NCBI RefSeq assembly: GCF_000717995.1
Contig: NZ_JODM01000003.1
Coordinates: 124,001 to 188,000, forward strand
DNA from: Streptomyces violaceorubidus
Lineage (GTDB): Bacteria; Actinomycetota; Actinomycetes; Streptomycetales; Streptomycetaceae
Direction: 5' to 3'
DNA: 64,000 nucleotides
The translations under genes and the position numbers were made by a program. Of the stretch, positions 8,922 through 17,344 are shown piece after piece. Each line of letters begins with the position of its first letter. Position 1 is the first letter of the stretch. Below the pieces are notes generated by a model. The model was not told where the DNA came from. It made no database searches and worked only from the letters and a program-made list of their open reading frames with translations.

Positions 8922-10739
8922 ATGTGCGGAATCGTCGGATACATCGGCAAGCGTGACGTCGCGCCCCTGCTCCTCGAAGGCCTCCAGCGCCTGGAGTACC
9001 GCGGGTACGACTCGGCGGGCATCGTCGTGACCTCCCCGAAGGCGGCCGGCCTCAGGATGGTCAAGGCCAAGGGCCGGGTGCGCGACCTGGAGGCCAAGGT
9101 CCCGGCGCGCTTCAAGGGCACCACCGGCATCGCCCACACCCGCTGGGCCACCCACGGCGCCCCCTCCGACGTGAACGCCCACCCGCACATGTCGGCCGAC
9201 AACAAGGTCGCCGTCGTCCACAACGGCATCATCGACAACGCCGCCGACCTGCGCCGCAAGCTGGAGGCGGACGGCGTCGAGTTCCTCTCCGAGACCGACA
9301 CCGAGGTCCTCGTCCACCTCATCGCCCGCTCCGAGGCCGAGAAGCTGGAGGACAAGGTCCGCGAGACCCTGCGGGTCATCGAGGGCACGTACGGCATCGC
9401 CGTGATGCACGCCGACTTCCCCGAGCGCATCGTCGTCGCCCGCAACGGCTCGCCGGTCGTCCTCGGCATCGGCGAGAAGGAGATGTTCGTCGCCTCCGAC
9501 ATCGCGGCGCTGGTCGCCCACACCCGGCAGATAGTCACGCTCGACGACGGCGAGATGGCCACCCTCAAGGCCGACGACTTCCGCACCTACACCACCGAGG
9601 GCACCCGGACCACGTCCGAGCCCACCACCGTGGAGTGGGAGGCCGCCTCCTACGACATGGGCGGCCACGACACCTACATGCACAAGGAGATCCACGAGCA
9701 GGCCGAGGCCGTGGACCGCGTGCTGCGCGGCCGGATCGACGACCGCTTCTCCACCGTGCACCTCGGCGGCCTCAACCTGGACGCCCGCGACGCGCGCGCC
9801 GTGCGCCGCGTGAAGATCCTCGGCTGCGGCACCTCGTACCACGCGGGCCAGATCGGCGCCCAGATGATCGAGGAGCTGGCCCGCATCCCCGCCGACGCCG
9901 AGCCCGCCTCCGAGTTCCGCTACCGCAACGCGGTCGTCGACCCCGACACCCTGTACATCGCCGTCTCCCAGTCCGGCGAGACGTACGACGTGCTGGCCGC
10001 CGTGCAGGAGCTCAAGCGCAAGGGCGCCCGGGTCCTCGGCATCGTCAACGTGGTCGGTTCGGCGATCGCCCGCGAGGCCGACGGCGGCATGTACGTGCAC
10101 GCCGGGCCCGAGGTCTGCGTCGTGTCCACCAAGTGCTTCACCAACACCTGCGTCGCCTTCGCGCTGCTCGCCCTGCACCTCGGCCGCACCCGCGACCTCT
10201 CGGTCCGCGACGGCAAGCGGATCATCGAGGGGCTGCGCAAGCTGCCCGCGCAGATCTCCGAGATGCTGGAGCAGGAGGAGGACATCAGGAAGCTGGCCGC
10301 GCAGTACGCCGAGGCCCGCTCGATGCTCTTCATCGGCCGGGTGCGGGGCTACCCGGTCGCCCGCGAGGCCTCGCTGAAGCTCAAGGAGGTCTCCTACATC
10401 CACGCCGAGGCCTACCCGGCCTCCGAGCTGAAGCACGGTCCGCTCGCCCTGATCGAGCCGGCCCTGCCGACGGTCGCGATCGTGCCGGACGACGACCTGC
10501 TGGAGAAGAACCGCGCGGCCATGGAGGAGATCAAGGCCCGCAGCGGTCAGATCCTCGCCGTCGCCCACCAGGAGCAGGAGAAGGCCGACCACACGATCGT
10601 CGTCCCGAAGAACGAGGACGAGCTGGACCCGATCCTCATGGGCATCCCGCTCCAGCTCCTCGCGTACCACACGGCCCTGGCCCTGGGCCGGGACATCGAC
10701 AAGCCCCGCAACCTCGCCAAGTCGGTGACGGTGGAGTAG
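8922..10739 (+). CDS. glmS: Glutamine-fructose-6-phosphate aminotransferase (isomerizing)
   Basis: This 605-aa enzyme makes glucosamine-6-phosphate, the entry to UDP-GlcNAc and the cell wall. The N-terminal MCGIVGYIG provides the nucleophilic Cys1 of the class II glutaminase domain. It is followed by RGYDSAG and HTRWATHG. The C-terminal half has two SIS domains (GCGTSYHAG, SQSGETYD) and ends in AKSVTVE, the conserved C-terminal loop. The length is normal. Streptomyces often carry two glmS-type genes; this copy looks complete. No glmS ribozyme-like structure was noticed in the short upstream region. Confidence 0.95.
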   Translation: MCGIVGYIGKRDVAPLLLEGLQRLEYRGYDSAGIVVTSPKAAGLRMVKAKGRVRDLEAKVPARFKGTTGIAHTRWATHGAPSDVNAHPHMSADNKVAVVHNGIIDNAADLRRKLEADGVEFLSETDTEVLVHLIARSEAEKLEDKVRETLRVIEGTYGIAVMHADFPERIVVARNGSPVVLGIGEKEMFVASDIAALVAHTRQIVTLDDGEMATLKADDFRTYTTEGTRTTSEPTTVEWEAASYDMGGHDTYMHKEIHEQAEAVDRVLRGRIDDRFSTVHLGGLNLDARDARAVRRVKILGCGTSYHAGQIGAQMIEELARIPADAEPASEFRYRNAVVDPDTLYIAVSQSGETYDVLAAVQELKRKGARVLGIVNVVGSAIAREADGGMYVHAGPEVCVVSTKCFTNTCVAFALLALHLGRTRDLSVRDGKRIIEGLRKLPAQISEMLEQEEDIRKLAAQYAEARSMLFIGRVRGYPVAREASLKLKEVSYIHAEAYPASELKHGPLALIEPALPTVAIVPDDDLLEKNRAAMEEIKARSGQILAVAHQEQEKADHTIVVPKNEDELDPILMGIPLQLLAYHTALALGRDIDKPRNLAKSVTVE

Positions 10740-10758
10740 CCGCACACCCCCCACCGGG

Positions 10759-10794
10759 ACGGCCCTCGCGCGTGCTGACACGGGCGGGGGCCGT
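10759..10794. terminator. Terminator after glmS
   Basis: A 10-bp stem (10759-10768 with 10785-10794, one G-U pair) lies between the convergent glmS and stress-protein genes. Confidence 0.65.
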
Positions 10795-10820
10795 TCGTCG
10801 TGCCGGACGCGTCCGGTCCG

Positions 10821-11348
10821 TCAGGGAATGACCACCACGGGCCGCTTGGCCCGCTTGGCCAGCCGGCCCGCGACGGAGCCGAAGAGGCGGCCGACCAGGC
10901 CGTGACTGGAGCCGACGACGATGGCGTCCGCCGCGTACTCCCGCCCCACCTCTTCGAGTTCGTGGCAGATGTCCCCGCCGCGCTCCACGAGGATCCAGGG
11001 CACCTCGGCGAGGTAGTCCGCGCACGCCAGCTCCAGACCGAGCACCTCGGTGCGGTGGTCGGGCACGTCGACGAAGACCGGAGGTTCGCAGCCGGCCCAC
11101 ACCGTGGTGGGCAGCCGGTTGGCGACATGCACGATGACCAGGCCGGAACCCAGCCGGGAGGCCATGCCGATGGCGTAGGCGAGGGCGCGCTCGCTGGAGG
11201 TGGAGCCGTCGAAGCCGACGACGACGCCGTGCTTGAAGGCTGGGTCGCACGACTGGCGTGGCTCGTCGGCCGCCAGGGGCTCGGCCGCCGTAGGTTCGGC
11301 GACGGGCCGCTTGCGGTCCGCGGGTTCGAAGAATTCGTGACCGGCCAT
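10821..11348 (-). CDS. Universal stress protein (UspA family)
   Basis: The 175-aa product has about 40 variable residues, then a single Usp domain. It begins with HGVVVGFDGSTSSERALAYA and ends with a glycine-rich nucleotide-binding stretch, VGSSHGLVGRLFGSVAG, plus RPVVVIP. These cytosolic proteins bind ATP and modulate stress survival; the specific role is unknown. The ATG at 11348 (MAGHEFFEP) is preferred over upstream in-frame starts. The upstream region lacks coding character. Confidence 0.88.
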   Translation of the reverse strand: MAGHEFFEPADRKRPVAEPTAAEPLAADEPRQSCDPAFKHGVVVGFDGSTSSERALAYAIGMASRLGSGLVIVHVANRLPTTVWAGCEPPVFVDVPDHRTEVLGLELACADYLAEVPWILVERGGDICHELEEVGREYAADAIVVGSSHGLVGRLFGSVAGRLAKRAKRPVVVIP

Positions 11349-11640
11349 GGCTGTCTCGGCGTTTTTATCCTCTATGGGGGACAACAGTGCGCGGCGGAGC
11401 TGTGTCCGGGAATGGTCTTCCCAACCCCATACCCCCAAGGGTACGGCGGCACGCCTCCTACGCCCAGATCCCGCGGAGGGTCCCCGCAGGATTCCCCGGA
11501 GCATGCCCGAGAGGGCGCCCGTAACGCAATGGTTGCTGCTCTGTACAGGCGGTTTGCACGGGATTCAACTGTCCGTAACCGGTCGTGACCGACGTGCCGC
11601 GCGGGCGTTGATCTCCATGCCGCCACCCCAGGGAGCACCC

Positions 11641-11919
11641 GTGCCAGGACCGCACCGTCCCGCCGAACCGACCTCCGGCCCGCCCGGCCGGGACGGCGTC
11701 ACCGATCTCGTCCGCTGGGCTGCGTTCAGTTGCTTCCTCGTCCCCGTCGCACTCCTCTGGTACGGCGCCTCCTTCGCGGGCGCCGCCGGCACGGCCTTCG
11801 GCCTCGCCGCCGTCACCGGCGCCTGCCGTCTGCTGCTGCGGCGTTCCGAGCGTCTGGCGGCCCGGCCGCGGGCCCGGCGGGGCGGTCGGCACACCGGAGA
11901 AAACACACCGGTCGACTGA
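11641..11919 (+). CDS. Small integral membrane protein
   Basis: The 92-aa product has a proline-rich N-terminus, then two close hydrophobic segments (LVRWAAFSCFLVPVALLWYG and AGTAFGLAAVTGACRLLL), and a highly basic tail (RRSERLAARPRARRGGR). By the positive-inside rule the tail should be cytoplasmic. I chose the GTG at 11641 because GGGAG lies 5 nt upstream; an ATG at 11617 would add 8 residues. No family is recognised. It is divergent from the universal stress gene and lies upstream of adpA. Confidence 0.65.
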   Translation: MPGPHRPAEPTSGPPGRDGVTDLVRWAAFSCFLVPVALLWYGASFAGAAGTAFGLAAVTGACRLLLRRSERLAARPRARRGGRHTGENTPVD

Positions 11920-12305
11920 CCGGTTTCCGCGCACAGTTCCGCTTCTTTTCAGCCAACTTCCGCAGGTGGCGCATCTGCACCCCCCACCACCCCCAAACCC
12001 CCGTTCCACCTGCACGGAAAGGGTCTGGGAACCCCTCGGCACCCTATGGGGATTGGCCACTGACACAAGGCGCACTTCCCAGGGGCGCCCCGGAGTGCAA
12101 CCCTTCGTGATCGACTGCTTCACGCCAAGTTGCCATGTCGACAATGTCCCAAGTGCCGAACCAGCCACCTCGGCGCGGCGGGACGCAGTAGATTCGATCT
12201 TGACCGTCTACGGCGGGGGACTCGTGCAGGACCGAGGGGAAACGTGTTGGAGCGACAGACCCGAAGGGTGAAGGGCGCCGCGACCACCGAGGGGGGCTTA
12301 GCAGG
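11920..12305. promoter_or_regulatory. Upstream region of adpA (386 bp, no gene seen)
   Basis: No convincing coding sequence fits here; short open frames lack ribosome sites. The length is consistent with the long regulated leader known for adpA in other Streptomyces. I could not assign individual promoters or gamma-butyrolactone-receptor, BldD or AdpA sites with confidence. The ribosome site before the adpA ATG is short (GCAGG). Confidence 0.5.
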
Positions 12306-13502
12306 ATGAGCCACGACTCCGCTGCCGCGCCGGAAGCCGCGGCCCGGAAGCTTTCCGGGCGACGCCGCAAGGAGATCGTCGCGGTGCTGCTGTTCAGCGG
12401 CGGCCCCATCTTCGAGAGTTCCATACCGCTGTCGGTGTTCGGGATCGACCGCCAGGACGCCGGCGTGCCGCGCTACCGGCTGCTGGTGTGCGCCGGCGAG
12501 GAGGGCCCGCTGCGGACCACGGGGGGCCTGGAACTCACCGCGCCGCAAGGGCTGGAGGCCATCTCGCGCGCGGGCACCGTCGTCGTCCCGGCCTGGCGGT
12601 CGATCACCTCGCCGCCGCCTCAGGAGGCGCTCGACGCACTGCGCCGGGCACACGAGGAGGGCGCCCGCATCGTCGGCCTGTGCACCGGCGCCTTCGTGCT
12701 GGCCGCCGCGGGCCTGCTGGACGGCCGCCCCGCCACCACGCACTGGATGTACGCGCCGACACTGGCCAAGCGCTATCCGTCGGTGCACGTCGACCCCCGC
12801 GAACTGTTCGTGGACGACGGCGACGTGCTCACGTCCGCCGGCACCGCGGCCGGGATCGACCTGTGCCTGCACATCGTGCGCACGGACCACGGCAACGAGG
12901 CGGCCGGCGCGCTCGCCCGCCGCCTGGTGGTCCCGCCGCGCCGCCAGGGCGGCCAGGAGCGCTACCTCGACCGGTCTTTACCGGAGGAGATCGGCGCCGA
13001 CCCGCTCGCCGAGGTCGTCGCCTGGGCACTGGAGCACCTCCACGAGCAGTTCGACGTGGAGACACTGGCCGCCCGCGCCTACATGAGCCGCCGCACCTTC
13101 GACCGCAGGTTCCGCTCACTGACGGGCAGCGCCCCGCTCCAGTGGCTGATCACCCAGCGGGTCCTCCAGGCGCAGCGCCTCCTGGAGACGTCGGACTACT
13201 CGGTGGACGAGGTCGCCGGCCGGTGCGGCTTCCGCTCGCCGGTGGCGCTGCGCGGCCACTTCCGCCGCCAGCTGGGTTCGTCCCCGGCCGCCTACCGGGC
13301 GGCCTACCGGGCCCGCCGCCCCCAGGGCGACCGCCAGCCGGACCCGGACACCGCCGCCGCGGGCACCTCCCGGCCCCTGGCCCCGTCCGACCCGCCGGCC
13401 GCGCTCTCCCCGGAGAACGCGGTCCCGTTCCAGACCCGCCGCACGGCGACCCCGATGCCGGCGGGCGCGGCGAGCGTCCCGGGCCAGCGCAGCGCACCGT
13501 GA
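12306..13502 (+). CDS. adpA: Developmental master regulator AdpA (BldH)
   Basis: The 398-aa AraC/XylS-family activator controls aerial growth and secondary metabolism in Streptomyces. The N-terminal part (about residues 20-200) is a DJ-1/PfpI-like domain (VAVLLFSGGPIFESSIPLSVFG; GLCTGAFVLAAAGLLDG). The C-terminal part (about 240-330) holds two helix-turn-helix units (LAARAYMSRRTFDRRF and VAGRCGFRSPVALRGHF). Leu225 is encoded by TTA at 12978-12980, in frame, the hallmark of bldA (tRNA-Leu UUA) control of this gene. Two strong hairpins follow the stop, and ornA lies downstream as in other streptomycetes. Confidence 0.97.
   Translation: MSHDSAAAPEAAARKLSGRRRKEIVAVLLFSGGPIFESSIPLSVFGIDRQDAGVPRYRLLVCAGEEGPLRTTGGLELTAPQGLEAISRAGTVVVPAWRSITSPPPQEALDALRRAHEEGARIVGLCTGAFVLAAAGLLDGRPATTHWMYAPTLAKRYPSVHVDPRELFVDDGDVLTSAGTAAGIDLCLHIVRTDHGNEAAGALARRLVVPPRRQGGQERYLDRSLPEEIGADPLAEVVAWALEHLHEQFDVETLAARAYMSRRTFDRRFRSLTGSAPLQWLITQRVLQAQRLLETSDYSVDEVAGRCGFRSPVALRGHFRRQLGSSPAAYRAAYRARRPQGDRQPDPDTAAAGTSRPLAPSDPPAALSPENAVPFQTRRTATPMPAGAASVPGQRSAP
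12978..12980 (+). promoter_or_regulatory. TTA codon in adpA (bldA-dependent translation)
   Basis: This is the in-frame Leu225 codon TTA. It lies in the segment between the two domains (RSLPEEIG). TTA is very rare in Streptomyces genes, and this placement in adpA is the established link between bldA and development. Confidence 0.93.
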
Positions 13503-13523
13503 GGTGACAGACGGTTCCCTTGA

Positions 13524-13556
13524 ACGCCGGACGGGCACACTCGGCCCGTCCGGCGT
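13524..13556. terminator. First hairpin after adpA
   Basis: A perfect 12-bp stem (13524-13535 with 13545-13556) has a 9-nt loop. It is placed 21 nt after the adpA stop. Confidence 0.8.
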
Positions 13557-13582
13557 CCGAGGACGAGGCCGTCCAGGCCGAA

Positions 13583-13620
13583 GCGGGCGTCACGGGGGCG
13601 GCAGCCCCCGTGACGCCCGC
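13583..13620. terminator. Second hairpin after adpA
   Basis: A perfect 17-bp stem (13583-13599 with 13604-13620) has the tetraloop GGCA. It probably insulates ornA from adpA transcription. Confidence 0.82.
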
Positions 13621-13669
13621 ACGGACGCCGGGGGCCCGATGAACAGTCGCTCACCGTACAGTGGCCCGC

Positions 13670-14272
13670 ATGAACGATCGCATGGTGTGGATCGACTGCG
13701 AGATGACCGGCCTCTCGCTGTCCGACGACGCGCTCATCGAGGTTGCCGCCCTCGTCACCGACTCCGAGCTGAACATCCTCGGTGACGGTGTCGACATCGT
13801 CATCCGCCCCCCGGAGCGGGCCCTGGAGACGATGCCGGAGGTGGTGCGCGAGATGCACACCGCGTCCGGACTGCTCGCGGAGCTGGACGGCGGCACGACC
13901 CTGGCGGACGCCGAGGCCCAGGTCCTGGCCTATGTGCGCGAGCATGTGAAGGAGCCGGGCAAGGCCCCGCTGTGCGGCAACTCGGTCGGCACCGACCGCG
14001 GCTTCCTGCTGCGGGACATGGCGACGCTGGAGGGCTACCTCCACTACCGGATCGTCGACGTCTCCTCGATCAAGGAGCTGGCCCGCCGCTGGTACCCGCG
14101 GGCGTACTTCAACAGCCCCGAGAAGAACGGCAACCACCGGGCGCTCGCCGACATCCGCGAGTCCATCGCCGAACTGCGCTACTACCGGGAGGCGGTCTTC
14201 GTCCCGCAGCCCGGCCCCGACTCCGACACGGCCAGGGCGATCGCCGCGAAGCACGTCGTATCCGCCGGTTAG
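13670..14272 (+). CDS. ornA: Oligoribonuclease
   Basis: This is a 200-aa DEDDh 3'-5' exoribonuclease that degrades 2-5-nt RNAs and pGp[10 protein letters not shown] near the N-terminus gives the first Asp and Glu, [13 protein letters not shown] gives the next Asp, and [12 protein letters not shown] gives the HxxxxD end motif. The ATG at 13670 (MNDRMVWID) matches the family; an in-frame GTG at 13661 is less likely. In S. griseus and S. coelicolor, ornA follows adpA and is needed for full growth and sporulation. Degrading pGpG links it to the c-di-GMP enzyme CdgA encoded later in the window. Confidence 0.95.
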   Translation: MNDRMVWIDCEMTGLSLSDDALIEVAALVTDSELNILGDGVDIVIRPPERALETMPEVVREMHTASGLLAELDGGTTLADAEAQVLAYVREHVKEPGKAPLCGNSVGTDRGFLLRDMATLEGYLHYRIVDVSSIKELARRWYPRAYFNSPEKNGNHRALADIRESIAELRYYREAVFVPQPGPDSDTARAIAAKHVVSAG

Positions 14273-14396
14273 CGGCCCGGGCCCGCCGGGGGACGGCGCC
14301 CGGGAAAGCCGGGCGCGAGCACCCCTTCGGACCCTGTACACTTTTTCTCAGCCGGTCGGGAAACCCCGCCACGCGGGATTTCGAGCACCGGCCTTG

Positions 14397-14469
14397 GTGG
14401 GTGTAGCTCAGCTGGTAGAGCACCTGGTTGTGGTCCAGGATGCCGCGGGTTCAAGTCCCGTCACTCACC
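14397..14469 (+). tRNA. tRNA-His (GTG)
   Basis: The cloverleaf is complete. The acceptor GTGGGTG pairs with CACTCAC (one G-U). The anticodon loop reads TTGTGGT with anticodon GTG, and the T-arm is GGGTTCAAGTCCC. The base at 14396 is G and faces C73, giving the extra G-1:C73 pair that HisRS requires. CCA is not encoded. Confidence 0.96.
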
Positions 14470-14473
14470 CTGA

Positions 14474-14517
14474 GCGATCAGCCGGTGATTCTCGCAAGAG
14501 AGTCACCGGCTGATTGC
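14474..14517. terminator. Terminator of tRNA-His
   Basis: A 20-bp stem (14474-14493 with 14498-14517, two G-U pairs) is closed by a GCAA tetraloop, a stable GNRA loop. It begins 4 nt after the tRNA. Confidence 0.85.
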
Positions 14518-14593
14518 GTTGCGAAGACGCGTCGCGCGTCGAAAGGGTGCCGCCGGGGGACGCGCGCCCGGCGCACGCCCCCCGCCCGCGGTC

Positions 14594-15649
14594 TCATGAC
14601 GACCTGCGCTCCACCAGCTCCGTCGCCAGGACCACCTGGTGGCGCTCCAGGCCCCGCGAGGCGGCCGGGCGGCGGTCGGCGATCTCGGTCAGCAGCAGGT
14701 CGATCATCGCGCGGCCCATCTCCTCGATGGGCTGGCGCACGCTGGTCAGCGGCGGCTCCATGTGGCGGGCGATGGCCGAGTCGTCGTAGCCGACCAGGGC
14801 CACGTCGTCCGGGATGCGCCGGCCCGTCTCGCGCAGGATCTGGCTCGCGCCCGCCGCGGTGACGTCCGAGGCGGCGAAGACCGCGTCCACGTCGGGGCGG
14901 CGGCGCAGCAGCTCCGCCATCGCGCGGCGCCCGCCCTCCTCGGTGAAGTCGCCCGGCTCGATGAGCCCCTCGTCCACCTCGTGGCCCGCCTCCCGCAGAG
15001 CGTCGCGGTAGCCGTCGACGCGTCGCTGGGCACCGTAGACGGCGAGGTGACCGGTGATGTGGGCGATGTGGCCGCGGCCCCGGGAGAGCAGGTGCTCGAC
15101 GGCCGAGCGGGCGCCGCCGTAGTTGTCCGAGTCCACCGACGCCAGCGGTTCCGCCGCCGAGCGCGGGCCGCTGATCACCGCGGGGATCTCCAGCTGGGTG
15201 AGCAGATCGGGCAGCGGGTCGTCGGCGTGCACCGAGACCAGCAGGACGCCGTCCACCCGGTGCGCCGCGAGGTACTGGGCGAGCCGCTCCCGCTCCCTGT
15301 CGCTGCCCGCGAATATCAGCAGCAGCTGCATCTCCGTCTCGGACAGCTCGGAGCCGACGCCCTTCAGCATGTCCGAGAAGTAGGGCTCCGCGAAGAACCG
15401 GGTCTCCGGCTCCGGCACCACCAGGGCGATCGCGTCCGTGCGGTTGGCCGCCAGCGCACGGGCCGCCGTGTTCGGAACGTAACCGAGCTCCGCGACCGCC
15501 GCCTCCACGGCCGCCCGGGTCGCGTCGCTCACCCGCGGCGAGCCGTTGATGACGCGGGAGACCGTGCCGCGGCCGACGCCCGCGCGGGCCGCCACCTCTT
15601 CGAGGGTGGGCCGGCCACCGCTCCGACCACGCACTCCGTGGCTTGCCAT
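14594..15649 (-). CDS. cebR: LacI-family repressor, CebR-type
   Basis: The 351-aa protein has an N-terminal LacI HTH (residues about 14-60: PTLEEVAARAGVGRGTVSRV). The hinge motif PNTAARALA follows, and then a periplasmic-binding-like sugar domain with GHLAVYGAQRRVDGYRDALRE and AVFAASDVTAAG. It is divergent from the cellobiose importer. Two copies of the CebR box TGGGAGCGCTCCCA lie ahead of cebE and bglC. CebR homologues are released from DNA by cellobiose. The name rests on this context plus family knowledge. Confidence 0.88.
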   Translation of the reverse strand: MASHGVRGRSGGRPTLEEVAARAGVGRGTVSRVINGSPRVSDATRAAVEAAVAELGYVPNTAARALAANRTDAIALVVPEPETRFFAEPYFSDMLKGVGSELSETEMQLLLIFAGSDRERERLAQYLAAHRVDGVLLVSVHADDPLPDLLTQLEIPAVISGPRSAAEPLASVDSDNYGGARSAVEHLLSRGRGHIAHITGHLAVYGAQRRVDGYRDALREAGHEVDEGLIEPGDFTEEGGRRAMAELLRRRPDVDAVFAASDVTAAGASQILRETGRRIPDDVALVGYDDSAIARHMEPPLTSVRQPIEEMGRAMIDLLLTEIADRRPAASRGLERHQVVLATELVERRSS

Positions 15650-15825
15650 CGGCTCCGCCTCCCGTCGTCACCCCCGCACTCTGCGGCTGGCCTGGAATTT
15701 AACAGGCCGGTCGGGTGTAATGACCGACTCCGGTCCCTCTCCCGTGAACGGGGGGTGTCGCCGGGCCGTCCGCAACATCCAGTTAACAGGCCGATAACTG
15801 AACGCGATTCGTCGCGTCCGTTCCC
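15650..15825. other. cebR-cebE intergenic region with a repeated TTAACAGGCCG motif
   Basis: Together with the promoter and operator that follow, this makes a 364-bp gene-free stretch. An 11-bp motif, TTAACAGGCCG, occurs directly repeated at 15699-15709 and 15783-15793. The second copy sits inside a 5-bp-arm inverted repeat (15781-15799). It may hold the cebR promoter, but I cannot place it exactly. Confidence 0.4.
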
Positions 15826-15854
15826 TTGACACCCCCGCCCGGACCGACGACTCT
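15826..15854 (+). promoter_or_regulatory. Putative cebE promoter
   Basis: TTGACA at 15826-15831 and GACTCT at 15849-15854 are separated by 17 nt. They would place the transcript start just before the CebR box at 15868, so a bound repressor would block early transcription. Confidence 0.5.
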
Positions 15855-15867
15855 TCAACACATCACT

Positions 15868-15885
15868 TGTGGGAGCGCTCCCACA
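15868..15885. promoter_or_regulatory. CebR operator ahead of cebEFG
   Basis: An 18-bp perfect palindrome contains the 14-bp CebR consensus TGGGAGCGCTCCCA at 15870-15883. It is 129 nt before the cebE ATG. Confidence 0.9.
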
Positions 15886-16013
15886 CTACCTGGCACATAC
15901 ACATCCCGCACGTTCCCCGCCCGAGCCGCAGCGACGAACGAAAGACATGAAGCAGCGGGTCCAACCATGTAGTTGGCCGGGGGGTCGGCACGTCAGGGCA
16001 ACAGGAGGACGCA

Positions 16014-17339
16014 ATGCGAGCAGCACGCAGAGGATCGGCCCGCAGGGTGGTGGTCATGGCGGCCATCGCGTCGCTGGGCGCCGGGCTGCTGGCCGGCTGT
16101 GCCGACGACGGGAACGACGAGGACAGCTCGTCGTCGGGCGACAGCAGCGGCAAGACCACGATCACCCTCGGTCTGTTCGGGACGATGGGCTTCAAGGAGG
16201 CCGGTCTCTACGACGAGTACGAGAAGCTCAACCCGGACATCAACATCGAGGAGAACGTCACCGAGCGGAACGAGAACTACTACCCCGCCCTGGTGAACCA
16301 CCTCACCACCAACAGCGGCCTCCAGGACGTGCAGGCGATAGAGGTCGGCAACATCGCCGAGGTCGTCGCCACCCAGGCGGACAAGTTCGAGGACATGTCC
16401 AAGGCCGCGGGCGTCCAGAAGGGCAACTGGCTCGACTGGAAGTGGCAGCAGGCCACCACCAAGGACGGCGCCACGATCGGTCTGGGCACCGACATCGGCC
16501 CGATGGCCATCTGCTACCGCAAGGACCTGTTCGAGAAGGCCGGCCTGCCGACCGACCGCGACGAGGTCTCCAAGATGTGGGCCGGGGACTGGAACAAGTT
16601 CATCGAGGCCGGCGAGAAGTACAAGAAGGGTGCCGGCAAGGACACCTACTTCATGGACTCCCCCGGCGGCCTGATCAACGCCATCCTCAGCAGTGAGAAG
16701 GAGAAGTTCTACGACGCCTCCGGCAAGGTCATCTACAAGACCAACCCGGCCGTCAAGGACGCCTTCGACCTGACCGCCGAGGCGGCCGAGAAGGGGCTGG
16801 TCCAGTCGCAGACCCAGTTCCAGCCGGCCTGGGACCAGACGATCTCCAACAGCCTGTTCGCCACCGTCGCCTGCCCGCCGTGGATGCTCGGCACCATCAA
16901 GGCCAAGTCCCAGCCGGAGTCCGCCGGCAAGTGGGACGTGGCCCAGGCCCCGAAGTCCGGCAACTGGGGCGGCACCTTCCTGGGCGTGCCCAAGGGCGGC
17001 AAGCACGTGAAGGAGGCGCAGAAGCTGATCACCTGGCTGACCGCGCCCGAGCAGCAGGCCAAGCTCTTCTCCAAGATGGGCAGCTTCCCGAGCGCGCCCG
17101 CCGCGTACAAGCTCCCGCAGGTCACCGGCGGCAAGAACGACATGACCGGTGACGCGCCGATCGGCGAGCTGTTCGCGAAGGCCGCCGAGCAGATCCCGAC
17201 CCAGGTGATCGGCCCGAAGGACCAGATCGTCCAGCAGGGTCTGACGGACAACGGCGTCATCCTCGTCACCCAGGGCAAGTCCGCCAAGGACGCCTGGAAC
17301 AACGCGGTGAAGACCATCGACAACAACCTGGAGAAGTGA
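16014..17339 (+). CDS. cebE: Cellobiose/cellotriose-binding lipoprotein CebE
   Basis: The 441-aa solute-binding protein (extracellular family 1) captures cellodextrins at the cell surface. The N-terminus has a basic RRGSARR stretch, a hydrophobic core and the lipobox LLAGC (Cys near residue 28), followed by an acidic Ser-rich linker. The mature domain (TITLGLFGTMGFKEAGLY onward) resembles MalE-type binding proteins. It is the first gene of an operon with cebF and cebG, under the operator at 15868. An ATPase is absent, as in other ceb loci where the shared MsiK energises transport. Confidence 0.9.
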   Translation: MRAARRGSARRVVVMAAIASLGAGLLAGCADDGNDEDSSSSGDSSGKTTITLGLFGTMGFKEAGLYDEYEKLNPDINIEENVTERNENYYPALVNHLTTNSGLQDVQAIEVGNIAEVVATQADKFEDMSKAAGVQKGNWLDWKWQQATTKDGATIGLGTDIGPMAICYRKDLFEKAGLPTDRDEVSKMWAGDWNKFIEAGEKYKKGAGKDTYFMDSPGGLINAILSSEKEKFYDASGKVIYKTNPAVKDAFDLTAEAAEKGLVQSQTQFQPAWDQTISNSLFATVACPPWMLGTIKAKSQPESAGKWDVAQAPKSGNWGGTFLGVPKGGKHVKEAQKLITWLTAPEQQAKLFSKMGSFPSAPAAYKLPQVTGGKNDMTGDAPIGELFAKAAEQIPTQVIGPKDQIVQQGLTDNGVILVTQGKSAKDAWNNAVKTIDNNLEK

Positions 17340-17344
17340 CCGGA

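Noticed and set aside
11966-12271. 101-codon open frame upstream of adpA
   Set aside because: There is no ribosome site, atypical codon use and no recognisable product; it more likely lies in the adpA leader region.
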